Shown: piece by piece, positions 36,581 through 45,551 of the stretch | Layout of the letters: every line of letters starts with the position of its first letter | How positions within the stretch are numbered: the stretch's first letter is position 1 | DNA from: Acidobacteriota bacterium | GTDB lineage: Bacteria; Acidobacteriota; Blastocatellia; Pyrinomonadales; Pyrinomonadaceae | Length of the DNA: 64,000 bases | Reading direction: 5' to 3' | NCBI GenBank assembly: GCA_025463135.1 | Contig: JAOAPY010000030.1 | Span: 278,550 to 342,549 of the forward strand | Made by a program: the position numbers and the translations under genes | The notes under the pieces: generated by a model | The model's input: the letters and a program-made list of their open reading frames with translations, nothing else | Database searches by the model: none | What the model was told of the DNA's origin: nothing

Positions 36581-37420
36581 CTATTCAAAACCGCGCAAGG
36601 GCATCGCTGTGGACCGTTGCAACCAATTGTCGGCGGGATAGTCGGAGTTGCCTCCGATCATGTGCAGAGTGTAAGCATGTCGCGACTTTGCGGATTTGTT
36701 TTCCAAACTCTTGTGCGGGAGCAGGCCGCTGAGCAAAATCAACGTGCCTTTACGAACTTCAAGCGGCACCAGCCTTTCTTCAGGCCAGGGAGTCGAGTCG
36801 AAGACTTCGAAGTGCATGCCGTCCTGCGAGCGCTGCCATCGGGACTTCAGCCCAATCTCATGCCCGCCCGGAATGGCCCACAGACAACCGTTCTCGACAG
36901 TGGCATCTTCAAGCGCAAACCATAGCCCTGCGATGCTCATTGGTTCGGTATAGATAAACGTGCTGTCCTGATGGCAGGTTACTTCGCCGCCAATCTTCGG
37001 TTGCTTAAAGATGTACATCGACTGCAACAGGAGTGGTTGCTCGATGCCCAGGTCGGCGGATAGTTGCTTCAATTCAGGCGTACGTGAGAATTTGTCGAAG
37101 ACCGGATCGAGGTCGTGCAGCGCGTGCCCAATCTTGTTAATTGACCGATTCTTGCTGTGACGGAGGCTGCCATTCGGAAGGAAAGCGTTCTCTTCAAAAA
37201 AGAAACGAATCTTGTCCCCCGAACCGAGAAAATAATCATCAGCGCGCCGCGATTGTTCCCTGGTCGAGAAGATCGAGATCGCCTCCGCCGGATCAAACTC
37301 ATGAACCAACGCTTCGGCGCGTACGCGTAGACGATCGCAGGCGCCGGCATCAACAAAGCTTTCGACAATGAGAAACCCCTGTCGCTTGTAATCAGCCTGT
37401 TGTTCCCGAGTCAGGTACAT
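36581..37420 (-). CDS. Phytanoyl-CoA dioxygenase (PhyH) family oxygenase
   Basis: Fe(II)/2-oxoglutarate oxygenase, 279 residues. The iron-binding triad is His150-x-Asp152 in TCHQDSTFIY and a distal His, probably His236 in LLPHKSLENKS; the nearby Ser/Arg (KSRHAYTLH) would hold 2-oxoglutarate. The phrase WAIPGGHEIGLKSRW is typical of PhyH. The family acts on many substrates, from phytanoyl-CoA to natural products; no neighbouring gene identifies the substrate. It ends 15 bp from a cluster of palindromes. Confidence 0.92.
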   Translation of the reverse strand: MYLTREQQADYKRQGFLIVESFVDAGACDRLRVRAEALVHEFDPAEAISIFSTREQSRRADDYFLGSGDKIRFFFEENAFLPNGSLRHSKNRSINKIGHALHDLDPVFDKFSRTPELKQLSADLGIEQPLLLQSMYIFKQPKIGGEVTCHQDSTFIYTEPMSIAGLWFALEDATVENGCLWAIPGGHEIGLKSRWQRSQDGMHFEVFDSTPWPEERLVPLEVRKGTLILLSGLLPHKSLENKSAKSRHAYTLHMIGGNSDYPADNWLQRSTAMPLRGFE

Positions 37421-37500
37421 GGTTGCGACAAAGCCCCATTAGAAAGACGAGAGTGCCTCGCACTTCGTGTTTTATGTTATCTCTTATTAGTTTGCTAAAG

Positions 37501-37576
37501 TGGAGCCGGCTGCCGGAGTTGAACCGGCGACCTTCTAATTACGAATCAGACGCTCTACCAACTGAGCTAAGCCGGC
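37501..37576 (-). tRNA. tRNA-Thr (anticodon CGT)
   Basis: 76 nt including an encoded CCA (37501-37503). The acceptor stem GCCGGCT pairs with AGCCGGC, the anticodon loop is TTCGTAA with CGT, the D loop has AGTTGGTAG and the T loop TTCAACT. The discriminator base is T, as in the other two Thr tRNAs of the window. It stands alone, between phyH-like and trmFO genes. Confidence 0.96.
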
Positions 37577-37696
37577 TTGAAAGCTGCAACTCGCGAGCAG
37601 AGTTGCACTATACGAAGCAGCACTTTGCAGTGTCAAGCAGGGCAATTGTAGCGTAGGGTGAACTTTGAGAGGTGTAGTCGGGTCTTTGGTACGAAT

Positions 37697-37719
37697 CACG
37701 AGCGGGACGCCCGGGCCAC
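37697..37719 (-). repeat. Solo REP-like hairpin, GTGGC-GGGCG family
   Basis: On the minus strand it reads GTGGCCCGGGCGTCCCGCTC, a diverged relative of the elements at 4239, 9038 and 14418. It lies 34 bp before the trmFO start. Confidence 0.68.
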
Positions 37720-37752
37720 TTTTTAAAACCGACGACAAAGGCATACGACACA

Positions 37753-39117
37753 GTGAAAGAAATAGTAGTAATTGGTGGTGGTTTCGCGGGAGTTGAGGCC
37801 GCCTGGCAGGTCGCACGCGCAGGAATAAATGTGCGCCTGTTTGAAATGCGGCCCGTGCAACAAACGCCCGCACACCGCACCGACAAGCTTGCTGAAATCG
37901 TCTGCTCGAATTCTTTGAAATCCGACGAGCCGGGCAGCGCATCGTACCTGCTCAAAGAAGAACTGCGCCGCGGCGATTCCCTGGTAATGGAAGCGGCCAA
38001 AGCCACCCGTGTCCCAGCCGGCGCCGCTCTGGCTGTCGATCGCCACAAGTTTGCCGAGTACATTACGGAAAAGATTGAGCAACACCCGCGTATCCAATTG
38101 GTGCGCGAAGAAGTAACCCGCATCCCCGAAGACGAGATTGCCATCATCGCCACTGGCCCGCTCTCTTCGGAAGCCCTCACCACTGAGATCATGAAACTCA
38201 CGGGGAGCGATCAGCTTTATTTTTATGATGCCATTGCGCCCATCGTGGCTGAGGACTCGGTGGATACGACTATCGCCTTCAAGGCCGCGCGGTACGGCAA
38301 AGGCGGCGATGATTATTTGAATTGTCCTTTTGATAGAGAGCAGTACCAGCGCTTCTATGATGCATTGGTCGAAGCCAACAGCGTTCCCTTGCAGCGCTTC
38401 GAGGAAACGCGTTGGTTTGAATCGTGTTTGCCGATTGAGGAGCTGGCGCGACGCGGAGTCGACACGCTGCGCTTTGGACCGATGAAGCCTGTCGGTCTGC
38501 CCGATCCGCGCACCGGCCGCGAGGCCTACGCGGTCGTCCAACTCCGCCAGGAAAACTTAATGGCGGACGCATACAGCCTTGTGGGCTTCCAGAATCATCT
38601 ACGTTACGGTGAACAGGCAAAAGTTTTGCGGCTGATACCAGGGCTGGAGCAAGCCGAGTTCTTACAGTATGGTCAAATCCATCGCAATACTTACATCTGC
38701 TCACCACGTGTACTCGGGGCTACGATGCAGATGCGACGCTTACCCGATATTTTTTTCGCGGGCCAGATTACGGGAGTTGAAGGCTATGTCGAATCGGTGG
38801 CCATGGGTTGGCTGGCTGGCATAAACGCTGCGCGACTGGCCAGCGGTCAGAACCTGGTCGAAGCGCCGCCGGCAACCGCCATCGGCTCTCTGGCGCGTTA
38901 TGTTTCGCACACGGAAGTCAAAAATTTTCAGCCTGTAAATATCACTTTTGCGCTGCTACAACCCCTGACTCAGAATCAGAGGGAGCAACAAAAGACACGT
39001 CTGCAACGTAAACGCGACAGACGGAATCTGCAGGTCGAGCTGGCATTGAAGGAATGGGATACGTGGCTTCAGGAAATCGAATTTCAGACGGCGCCGCTGT
39101 TGGCGGGTGCCAAGTGA
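37753..39117 (+). CDS. trmFO: tRNA (uracil-54-C5)-methyltransferase, folate/FAD-dependent
   Basis: Makes ribothymidine at position 54 of tRNA, using methylenetetrahydrofolate and FAD. GTG start; 454 residues. The FAD-binding Rossmann motif VVIGGGFAGVEAAW is at 5-18, and family phrases follow: EMRPVQQTPAHRTD, EIVCSNSLKSDE, ATRVPAGAALAVDR, YGKGGDDYLNCPFD and AGQITGVEGYVES. The catalytic cysteine region CSNSLKS and the later MQMRRLPDIFFAG look intact. In other genomes trmFO is often near xerC, as here (one gene apart). Confidence 0.97.
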   Translation: MKEIVVIGGGFAGVEAAWQVARAGINVRLFEMRPVQQTPAHRTDKLAEIVCSNSLKSDEPGSASYLLKEELRRGDSLVMEAAKATRVPAGAALAVDRHKFAEYITEKIEQHPRIQLVREEVTRIPEDEIAIIATGPLSSEALTTEIMKLTGSDQLYFYDAIAPIVAEDSVDTTIAFKAARYGKGGDDYLNCPFDREQYQRFYDALVEANSVPLQRFEETRWFESCLPIEELARRGVDTLRFGPMKPVGLPDPRTGREAYAVVQLRQENLMADAYSLVGFQNHLRYGEQAKVLRLIPGLEQAEFLQYGQIHRNTYICSPRVLGATMQMRRLPDIFFAGQITGVEGYVESVAMGWLAGINAARLASGQNLVEAPPATAIGSLARYVSHTEVKNFQPVNITFALLQPLTQNQREQQKTRLQRKRDRRNLQVELALKEWDTWLQEIEFQTAPLLAGAK

Positions 39118-39137
39118 CCGCCCAGCCGGCCCCAGCC

Positions 39138-40184
39138 ATGTTTCGTCTGCTGGTCCCCTTACTATTTGTACTCGCCCTGATATTTCCGGTTCAGGCGCAA
39201 TCGGGTCGTCGCAGATCGGAACAGAAGCGAACGCCCTCACCTATCGATACTACGAAAGCGCCAACGTCCAGCGCCAAGACTTCAGGTCAGAACTCGGGAA
39301 CGACACCGGAAAAAAAACCTGCTCCCAAAGCGCCGGGCAGCGAAATCGATCCGGCTGAAGTGCTAAGCATCTCTTCGAACCTGGTTCCCGTACCCGCTTC
39401 TGTATTTGATACTCGAGGCCTGGCCGTAACCGACCTGAAGTTGGAAGACTTTGAACTAAAGGTAGATGGAGAGGTCAAGCAAATTAGCCAGTTGAGCCGA
39501 TCCGAATCACCGGTGCGCATGGCGATGCTGTTCGATAATAGCGGCAGCCTGCTGGCTTCACGCGATCTGGAGAAACAAGCCGCCAAGCGATTCTTTAGTC
39601 ACGTATTGCGTCCATTCGATCAGGCGGCCATCTATTCGGTTTCGACTGAATATTATCTCGCTCAGCCATTGACCAGCGACGTGCGCCGGCTGGAACAAAC
39701 GATCGAGAGTTTCGGCCGGCCCGAGGGGGGCACGGCTCTCTTTGATGCGATTGTGGAAGCCGCAAATTATCTGCGCCCCAATCCAGGCCGAAAAGTAATC
39801 GTGATTGTGTCCGATGGCGCCGACACTATCAGCCGGCTGGACTTTGAGACGACCATGCAGCGAGTACTCAGGGAGGACTGCGAGGTTTACGTGGTCCAGA
39901 CCGGTCTTTACACAAGTGCGAATGTTCGCGACCTGGCCGCCGAGAAGCGGATGGAAGCGATCACCTCGTTGACCGGCGGCGCGGTACACTTGCCGCGGGA
40001 ACCCGGCGATTTGGAGGAAGCATTTATTCAAATCGCCGCCGATCTGGCTCAGCAATATGTCCTGAGTTATTACGCGACGGAAGAAAGACGCGATGGCCGG
40101 TATCACACCATCGCCTTGAGCGTTAAGACGCGCAAAGGGACTCGCGTACGTTCCCGGCACGGATTTTATGCGCCGCGGGCCTGA
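39138..40184 (+). CDS. Exported VWA-domain protein (acidobacterial VWFA-related type)
   Basis: 348 residues from the ATG at 39138; the longer frame from 39054 overlaps trmFO. The signal peptide (about 1-20, LLVPLLFVLALIFPVQAQ) is followed by a basic, Thr/Lys-rich linker and a segment FDTRGLAVTDLKLEDFELKV typical of VWFA-related proteins. The VWA domain has MIDAS residues in LFDNSGS (Asp133, Ser135, Ser137) and VIVSDGADT. It probably mediates metal-dependent protein binding in the envelope. Starts 20 bp after trmFO, so likely co-transcribed. Confidence 0.92.
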   Translation: MFRLLVPLLFVLALIFPVQAQSGRRRSEQKRTPSPIDTTKAPTSSAKTSGQNSGTTPEKKPAPKAPGSEIDPAEVLSISSNLVPVPASVFDTRGLAVTDLKLEDFELKVDGEVKQISQLSRSESPVRMAMLFDNSGSLLASRDLEKQAAKRFFSHVLRPFDQAAIYSVSTEYYLAQPLTSDVRRLEQTIESFGRPEGGTALFDAIVEAANYLRPNPGRKVIVIVSDGADTISRLDFETTMQRVLREDCEVYVVQTGLYTSANVRDLAAEKRMEAITSLTGGAVHLPREPGDLEEAFIQIAADLAQQYVLSYYATEERRDGRYHTIALSVKTRKGTRVRSRHGFYAPRA

Positions 40185-40185
40185 A

Positions 40186-40268
40186 GTAGCACAGACTTCA
40201 GACTGTGGTTAGCTTGCGGCAACTGCTAATTGGCAATGGCAAAAATCACAGACTGAAGTCTGTGCTAC
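40186..40268. repeat. Paired REPIN-like element, GTAGCACAGACT family, copy 2
   Basis: Bounded by GTAG (40186-40189) and CTAC (40265-40268). Both arms read GTAGCACAGACTTCAG then (A/T)CTGTG inward, with hairpin CACAGACT/AGTCTGTG around TC. About 31 bp separate them. It begins 2 bp after the stop of the VWA gene and ends 8 bp before the xerC start, filling the gap completely. Confidence 0.9.
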
Positions 40269-40276
40269 GTCTTTAA

Positions 40277-41200
40277 ATGATCGACGAACTTCAGACTCAG
40301 TTCCTCGAACACTTGCGCTACGAGCGCAACGTCAGCGAACACACGCTTCGTAACTACCAAAGCGACCTCGAACAGTTCCGCGATTATCTGGCGCCGGCGG
40401 ATCCGCAAACAGGCCGGCGCAAAGAACCCAACATCAAGCAAATCGATCATCTGACCATTCGTGAATGGATGGCGACGCTGCATTCCGCGCAGAAGAAGAA
40501 AAGCTCAGTGGCGCGCAAGCTGGCGGCCCTGCGAACCTTCTTCCAGTTCCTGGTGCGCGAAGGAGTCGTCGAGCTGAATCCTGCCAAGCTCGTTTCCACT
40601 CCGCGCCTGGAAAAGAAATTGCCAAAACATCTGTCGGTCGAGGATGCAATTCGCTTTATCGAAACGCCGGACCTGGAAACGGATCTGGGCCGACGGGATC
40701 GTGCCATGCTCGAGTTGTTGTACGCGACCGGGGTGCGCGTCTCAGAATTGACTAAGCTTAACGTGCATGACATCGACTTTAATAACAAGCTGATTCGCGT
40801 CATCGGCAAACGTCGGAAGGAGCGGATTGTGCCTTTTGGCGATCCGTCGCAAGAGGCACTGCTGAATTATCTCGCCATACGCGCGCAGTTCCTCAACCAG
40901 GCGCCGGTATCGCTGCGTGAGCCGGAAGCGCTCTTCCTGAATTACCAGGGAACGCGCATTACCACGCGTTCAGTGGGGCGCATGGTTGAGAAATACATCC
41001 GTGTTTGCGCCGGCATGCACGACCTTAGCCCGCACGCTTTGCGTCATTCGTTTGCTACACACCTGTTGGATAGTGGCGCGGACCTGCGCGACATCCAGGA
41101 GTTGCTGGGACACGCCCGCCTTTCGACGACCCAGATTTATACTCACGTCTCAATGGAAAAGTTGATTGAGGTTTACGACAAGGCCCATCCTAAGGCCTGA
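40277..41200 (+). CDS. xerC: Tyrosine recombinase XerC/XerD
   Basis: Resolves chromosome dimers at dif with its partner recombinase. 307 residues: N-terminal SAM-like domain (about 1-95, [19 protein letters not shown]) and catalytic domain with Arg154 (ATGVRVSEL), Lys178 ([11 protein letters not shown]), His253-x-x-Arg256 ([14 protein letters not shown]), His279 ([10 protein letters not shown]) and nucleophile Tyr288 (TQIYTH). All six catalytic residues are present. The symbol is chosen from the trmFO neighbourhood; XerD cannot be excluded without comparison. Confidence 0.93.
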   Translation: MIDELQTQFLEHLRYERNVSEHTLRNYQSDLEQFRDYLAPADPQTGRRKEPNIKQIDHLTIREWMATLHSAQKKKSSVARKLAALRTFFQFLVREGVVELNPAKLVSTPRLEKKLPKHLSVEDAIRFIETPDLETDLGRRDRAMLELLYATGVRVSELTKLNVHDIDFNNKLIRVIGKRRKERIVPFGDPSQEALLNYLAIRAQFLNQAPVSLREPEALFLNYQGTRITTRSVGRMVEKYIRVCAGMHDLSPHALRHSFATHLLDSGADLRDIQELLGHARLSTTQIYTHVSMEKLIEVYDKAHPKA

Positions 41201-41327
41201 ATCCGCACGGAAGCATTGCGCTTACAGCACAACTGCAATCTGTTTGAAACCTAACGCTGATTGGTTCCGACGTACCATTCGATCTCATCCCCCGCAGTGT
41301 TCTTATTAGAGGTGAGGTCGACTTCAC

Positions 41328-42284
41328 TTGACCACATTTACACGGACTATTGGCGTCCTGCTGCTTGTCTTTTGCGGGAATTTTCAGCCAGTGCGCCCGG
41401 CGGGGGCGGGGGGCGCTGTTGCTGTCCGCAGGCATGCGTCAGCAGCGACGCGCGCCAATGCCAACCTGTGGGTGCGTAGCGCCCACTCGACGGAGCTCTG
41501 CGATATTGGTCGCGGGAAGGGAATTGTCTTCAGTCCGGATCTAAGCGAGCCGGGCAATCGTGAGTTTTTCCGCGCGCTTGGCTTTGCTTACTTTGAAGAT
41601 CCCGATTGGCGAAATGTTCTGAGTCAACTCAAGTCTTATAACCAAAGTCACCCTTCCAATCCCGTCGAGGTGCTGCTGATTCAATCGCATGGCACGAACG
41701 GAGATGCCCTAAAACTTCAAAACGGATCTCAGGCGGATGCTGCGCGTTCATATATTTCGGCGGGAGCATTACTGGAAAACCTGGAAGACAGCGGAGTGCA
41801 TACCTGCCTGCTGGCAGCTTGCAATGCCGGCCGACTATTCCGGCCAGAGAATGTCAAAGCTGTAAAACCGGGAGAAGGGAACAAGCTTTTTGAGCCCGCC
41901 ACCCTGGGGATTATCAATGCCTCATCGGCTTTTGATCTGTCGCAAAGCGGCGTCACGGCCGAGCGTCGTGCAGAGAGTCATCTGGAACTCATCAACGAGT
42001 GCCATGTTTCGGAGTTCTCTCCGGTGGCGCGTGCGGCATTGGTCGAAGGCAGCAATGCCAGATTAAAAGCGGCAACTCGCATCGCGGTTCCGGAAATGCT
42101 TATTCAACTTCTTTTGCACGATGAGCGGCTGCACCTGGTGTCTGAAGGATTTGAGGTTGAGAGGTCTTCAGCGGAAACGGACGATAGCTATCGCGAACGG
42201 CTTATCTCCCGCTTCCTGAATTTTGTCAACGCGGTAGCAGCCAGAGAACGACAGGCCTCAGAAAGTTCACCACGCGCCGACTAG
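41328..42284 (+). CDS. Secreted caspase-like (clan CD) protein, putative cysteine peptidase
   Basis: 318 residues from a TTG start with GAGGTGAGG about 10 nt upstream. A signal-peptide-like segment (about 7-26) is followed by a region I do not recognise, then a His-Gly pair in EVLLIQSHGTNG (His121) and an Ala-Cys motif in TCLLAACNAGRLF (Cys165). The hydrophobic strand before each, and the spacing of about 44 residues, match the catalytic dyad of caspase/CHAT-type peptidases. The C-terminal 120 residues are helical and charged. A secreted peptidase or a degenerate relative are both possible. Gene lies alone after xerC. Confidence 0.7.
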   Translation: MTTFTRTIGVLLLVFCGNFQPVRPAGAGGAVAVRRHASAATRANANLWVRSAHSTELCDIGRGKGIVFSPDLSEPGNREFFRALGFAYFEDPDWRNVLSQLKSYNQSHPSNPVEVLLIQSHGTNGDALKLQNGSQADAARSYISAGALLENLEDSGVHTCLLAACNAGRLFRPENVKAVKPGEGNKLFEPATLGIINASSAFDLSQSGVTAERRAESHLELINECHVSEFSPVARAALVEGSNARLKAATRIAVPEMLIQLLLHDERLHLVSEGFEVERSSAETDDSYRERLISRFLNFVNAVAARERQASESSPRAD

Positions 42285-42293
42285 GAACGTCAT

Positions 42294-42364
42294 AAATCGA
42301 TCCACGAAATCACACGAAACGGAGAGTAAACGGCGCGTTTCTATGTGGTTTTGCGGATCGATTT
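42294..42364. repeat. Imperfect inverted repeat, AAATCGATCCACGAAATCAC
   Basis: The left arm 42294-42320 and the right arm about 42338-42363 pair with about five mismatches (right arm ends GCGGATCGATTT). The spacer is about 17 bp. It is built of short words such as CGAAA and CACA, not a tight stem-loop. It starts 10 bp after the caspase-like gene. Confidence 0.75.
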
Positions 42365-42397
42365 TGTTCAGGGTGTTAGTATCGCGGCGAATCGATA

Positions 42398-42772
42398 TCA
42401 AAGACTGGGATTGGTGTCATCGCCATTTTCGGCTTCGATGAGGGCCTGACATTTGGCATCGTAACGCGCGGTGGGTACTGCTTCCAGCCGCCGTTCGTCA
42501 ATAACCTGACCGCAACGGGCGCAGATACCATAGCTTCCTTCTCTTATTCTGAGCAGAGCCTGATCAATATCCGCAACGGCTTGTGATTCGCGCTCGCCCA
42601 AACGCAGCGCCATCTCTTTATTTACATCCATGAGGGACATATCCACGCTGTCCTTGACCCCGTCGTCAGTAAGGTCGAGAGCGGCGGCTTGATCGTCGCG
42701 AATGTGCTGCGTGTGCTGTCTTAGTTGATCGATAAGCAGTCGTTTGAAATGTTCTAGTTTCTCTGAAGTCAT
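42398..42772 (-). CDS. DksA/TraR-family protein with an incomplete zinc finger
   Basis: 124 residues from the ATG at 42772 (a GTG lies one codon earlier). DksA-like proteins bind RNA polymerase and modulate the stringent response. The helical hairpin (about 1-75) contains the acidic tip region DLTDDGVKDSVDMS. The C-terminal zinc finger has Cys84 and Cys87 (GICARCG) and Cys108 (DAKCQ), but the usual third cysteine is Asp105, so only three of four ligands remain. Asp or another residue may substitute, or the metal may be lost. Single gene. Confidence 0.88.
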   Translation of the reverse strand: MTSEKLEHFKRLLIDQLRQHTQHIRDDQAAALDLTDDGVKDSVDMSLMDVNKEMALRLGERESQAVADIDQALLRIREGSYGICARCGQVIDERRLEAVPTARYDAKCQALIEAENGDDTNPSL

Positions 42773-42953
42773 CACGATGATACCCAGCGCATCCCTTGCG
42801 CCGCTTTCTCTGTATTAGAAATGGTGAGCGTTAAGTATAGCATAGGGAAATTCTGTTGCGTGCTATGCACGGCTTCAGAAAGTGTCCTCGTGGGGCAGCT
42901 CCGCTGGGGAGGTCTTACAGCTGCGTTACAAAGAAACCAGGGACACCACCGCT

Positions 42954-45296
42954 TCAGAATCTCGCCGTCAGTGCGACACGCACGCCACGAGGTGACCCTG
43001 GTGAAATATTGTTATTGCCGTCTGCATTGACGAAGTAATGACGGTTTAGAAGATTTTCAAAGTTCGCCTGGAAGCGCCACTTTTCAGAAAAAGAGTAGTA
43101 AGCCGCAGCGTCGAGTTTGATGTATCCGGGTAAGACAACAGTGTTATCGATCGCTGCATACATTTCCGAACGATGGAGGATGCCCAGTCCGGCTCCGAGT
43201 TTTGGCAGAACCTGATAATGGTTCCAAAATGAAAACGTGTGATGCGGTACCTGGGCAACCTGGGCGCCGGCTCGCGCCGCGGTGGTTGCACTAGTGATGA
43301 ACGCATTCTGGTAGGCATACCCTCCAGCGATCCGCCAGCCACGGGTCATATTTCCATTCAGCCCGAGTTCAAATCCATTCGTGCGTTGACTGCCGGTTTG
43401 TAAGATCCTGGCCGGATCGTTTGGATCCGTGGCCCGCGTGTTGGCGCGATTCAGTCGATAGAGCGCCAACGTAAGCGACAGGTGGCCGCGAGCATCCCAC
43501 TTGGCCCCCACTTCATAGTTATCGAACTTTTCCGGCTTCACCTGTTGTGTGACAGTCGTCAACGATGAGAATTGGTCTCCGGAACTCGGCAGGTATGACA
43601 CGCTGTAGTTGCCATACAGCGACAATGAAACCATTGGCTTGAGCACCACGCCCAGGCGCGGCGATATCAACTGGTCGACGCGGCGCAGGTTATCGCCGGT
43701 GCGATTGTTGTGATACAGCAAATCAAAGTAGTCATAGCGCAGGCCCGCAATCACCTGTACGTATTTAGAGATTTCAACCTGATCCTGTGCATAGGTCGCG
43801 CCCAGCTTGACCTTTAGATGATTGTTGGCATCCGCTGCGCTCTGTCGGAAGACTACGGAGTTCTCGACTATCGGATCTGCCAGCGGGATCATAATGGACA
43901 GGCTCAGGTTGTTGAAGAAGCCTGTATTGCGAAAGTTGTCGGTTAGTTGGCGCCCTACTTCGACCCCGGCCAAAACAGTGTGTTTGATGCCTCTCTTCTT
44001 GAGTGAGTAAGTCACATCGGTTTGATTGAAGATATTCAGCCGCCTCGCGGCGTTGTTGTAAGCAGAGAGGGCCACTTTCGTTTTATCCGCCGTTACTGCC
44101 CCCGGTACAAAATTCTGATAAGACCTGTCGTAGTCCCCCAACATCGTTCGATTGCGAATATTCAACCGCCCCACCTCATGTTCCACCGTTGCGTAGCCCA
44201 GGTTTACGGTGGTCCGAACTCGGCTTTCGTTCGGATCGCCAAAAAAAGTTGAGATGGGGATGTCAATCGGTCGTCCCTGAAAGGACGGAAGGCCGCGGTC
44301 GGCAACTCGGCGGTCACGGAAGTGTTCGTAGCTGAAATTAATTTTTGTTTGAGGGTTGAGAGCGATTGTCAACGTGGGATTGATGCCATAGCGCTCAAGA
44401 TTTACGAACCTCCTGAAGCTATTTGAGTTCTCATATACGCCATTGACGCGAACAGCCAGGCTGCGACCAAAGGATTGATTGAAATCAATCGTACCGCGCC
44501 GACTTCGAAACGAACCGGCTTGAAAAATGATCTCGCCCAATGGTGTAAACCCCGCATCTTTGGTCACACGGTTAACCACGCCCCCGCCTCCACCTCGACC
44601 AAAGATCATGGCGTTCGGTCCTTTTAAGGCTTCGAGGCGTTCGACGTTGTAAAGATCTCGATAGTACTGAACGTCATCTCTCACACCATTCAAAAAGAAA
44701 TCCGCGCTGGTGCTGTTACCGCGAATTACCAGTTGGTCGCGATTGTTTTCCCCCTGATGCGCGGTGATGCCCGGCACATAACTGACGGCATCAGCGATGC
44801 TATGCATCGATTGCTCACTCATTTGCTCGCCGGATACCACGGTTATTGATTGTGGAATATCGCGAACGGGCGTCAGCGTCCGCGTAGCGCTATTGATGGC
44901 CCGAGGCTGGAGTCCGGTCGTATCGGTAATGGTGACCGTGGCGGTCGCACCCTCGAGCTGTAAAATAATTTCCAGTGAGGGCGAATCAAGCTCTCTAATG
45001 CGAACTCGCTGGAGCGATTTTGAAAATCCTTCAGCGACAATCTGCAGGGCATATTCGCCCGGGTCGAGTGTCAGAGAAAATGCACCATCCTGATTGGTCG
45101 TGGTCGAACGCGAGGCGGCGACAATGCCGGTAGCTTCAGCGGTGATGGTGGCGCCTGAAATTGCCGCCCCATGCGGATCCAAAACGCGGCCGCGCAACGA
45201 ATTTTGAGCGAGCACGCCCTCCGCGGACAAGAGAAATACAGTGACGCAGAGCAGAATTTCCGGCAAGTAAGGACGGCGCAATAGTTTGGAAGACAT
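42954..45296 (-). CDS. TonB-dependent siderophore-type receptor
   Basis: Outer-membrane receptor of 780 residues. The start at 45296 (MSSKLLRRPYLPEILLC) has GAGGGAG about 6 nt upstream; the frame extends further but overlaps a regulatory palindrome. Signal peptide (about 1-31, ending AEGVLAQ), then a carboxypeptidase-regulatory-like domain (about 35-115), a plug domain (PQSITVVSGEQMSEQSMHSI, about 150-270) and a long barrel ending in RVALTARF with the terminal Phe needed for insertion. The plug wording is typical of ferric-siderophore receptors, and a Fur-box-like site lies upstream. No siderophore synthesis or ABC-uptake genes are adjacent. Confidence 0.94.
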   Translation of the reverse strand: MSSKLLRRPYLPEILLCVTVFLLSAEGVLAQNSLRGRVLDPHGAAISGATITAEATGIVAASRSTTTNQDGAFSLTLDPGEYALQIVAEGFSKSLQRVRIRELDSPSLEIILQLEGATATVTITDTTGLQPRAINSATRTLTPVRDIPQSITVVSGEQMSEQSMHSIADAVSYVPGITAHQGENNRDQLVIRGNSTSADFFLNGVRDDVQYYRDLYNVERLEALKGPNAMIFGRGGGGGVVNRVTKDAGFTPLGEIIFQAGSFRSRRGTIDFNQSFGRSLAVRVNGVYENSNSFRRFVNLERYGINPTLTIALNPQTKINFSYEHFRDRRVADRGLPSFQGRPIDIPISTFFGDPNESRVRTTVNLGYATVEHEVGRLNIRNRTMLGDYDRSYQNFVPGAVTADKTKVALSAYNNAARRLNIFNQTDVTYSLKKRGIKHTVLAGVEVGRQLTDNFRNTGFFNNLSLSIMIPLADPIVENSVVFRQSAADANNHLKVKLGATYAQDQVEISKYVQVIAGLRYDYFDLLYHNNRTGDNLRRVDQLISPRLGVVLKPMVSLSLYGNYSVSYLPSSGDQFSSLTTVTQQVKPEKFDNYEVGAKWDARGHLSLTLALYRLNRANTRATDPNDPARILQTGSQRTNGFELGLNGNMTRGWRIAGGYAYQNAFITSATTAARAGAQVAQVPHHTFSFWNHYQVLPKLGAGLGILHRSEMYAAIDNTVVLPGYIKLDAAAYYSFSEKWRFQANFENLLNRHYFVNADGNNNISPGSPRGVRVALTARF

Positions 45297-45337
45297 CAGC
45301 GCTCCCTCAGTATTAGAATTCGGTGTTAAGATGAAAT

Positions 45338-45352
45338 TGAAAACCGTTTTCA
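45338..45352 (-). promoter_or_regulatory. Candidate Fur box upstream of TonB receptor
   Basis: TGAAAAC-C-GTTTTCA is a perfect 7-1-7 palindrome, extended by one pair to TTGAAAACCGTTTTCAA (45337-45353), 41 bp before the receptor start. It keeps the TGA..A..TT.TCA positions of the Fur consensus. A second palindrome CCGTTTT-C-AAAACGG overlaps it. Fur control fits the predicted iron-receptor role. Confidence 0.55.
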
Positions 45353-45551
45353 AAACGGATTAAGAATATAGACGTTGGGTTCTGCTTCGTCAAGAAGAAA
45401 CTGGGCGCGAAAATCCTGTTTCGTAGGTTGAAGGTGCTGTCTCCTGGCCTTGGCGCCCTTAGGGTTCACACCACTTCCGAAACGGAGAGTGCTCGAGCGG
45501 AAGGATGTTTAGGAGACCTCGCGGGAGATTCACTCACCGCAGTGGTGACAC

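Noticed and set aside
45354..45551. Cobalamin riboswitch before the TonB receptor
   Set aside because: No B12-box-like sequence was found; the receptor reads as siderophore type with a Fur-like site.
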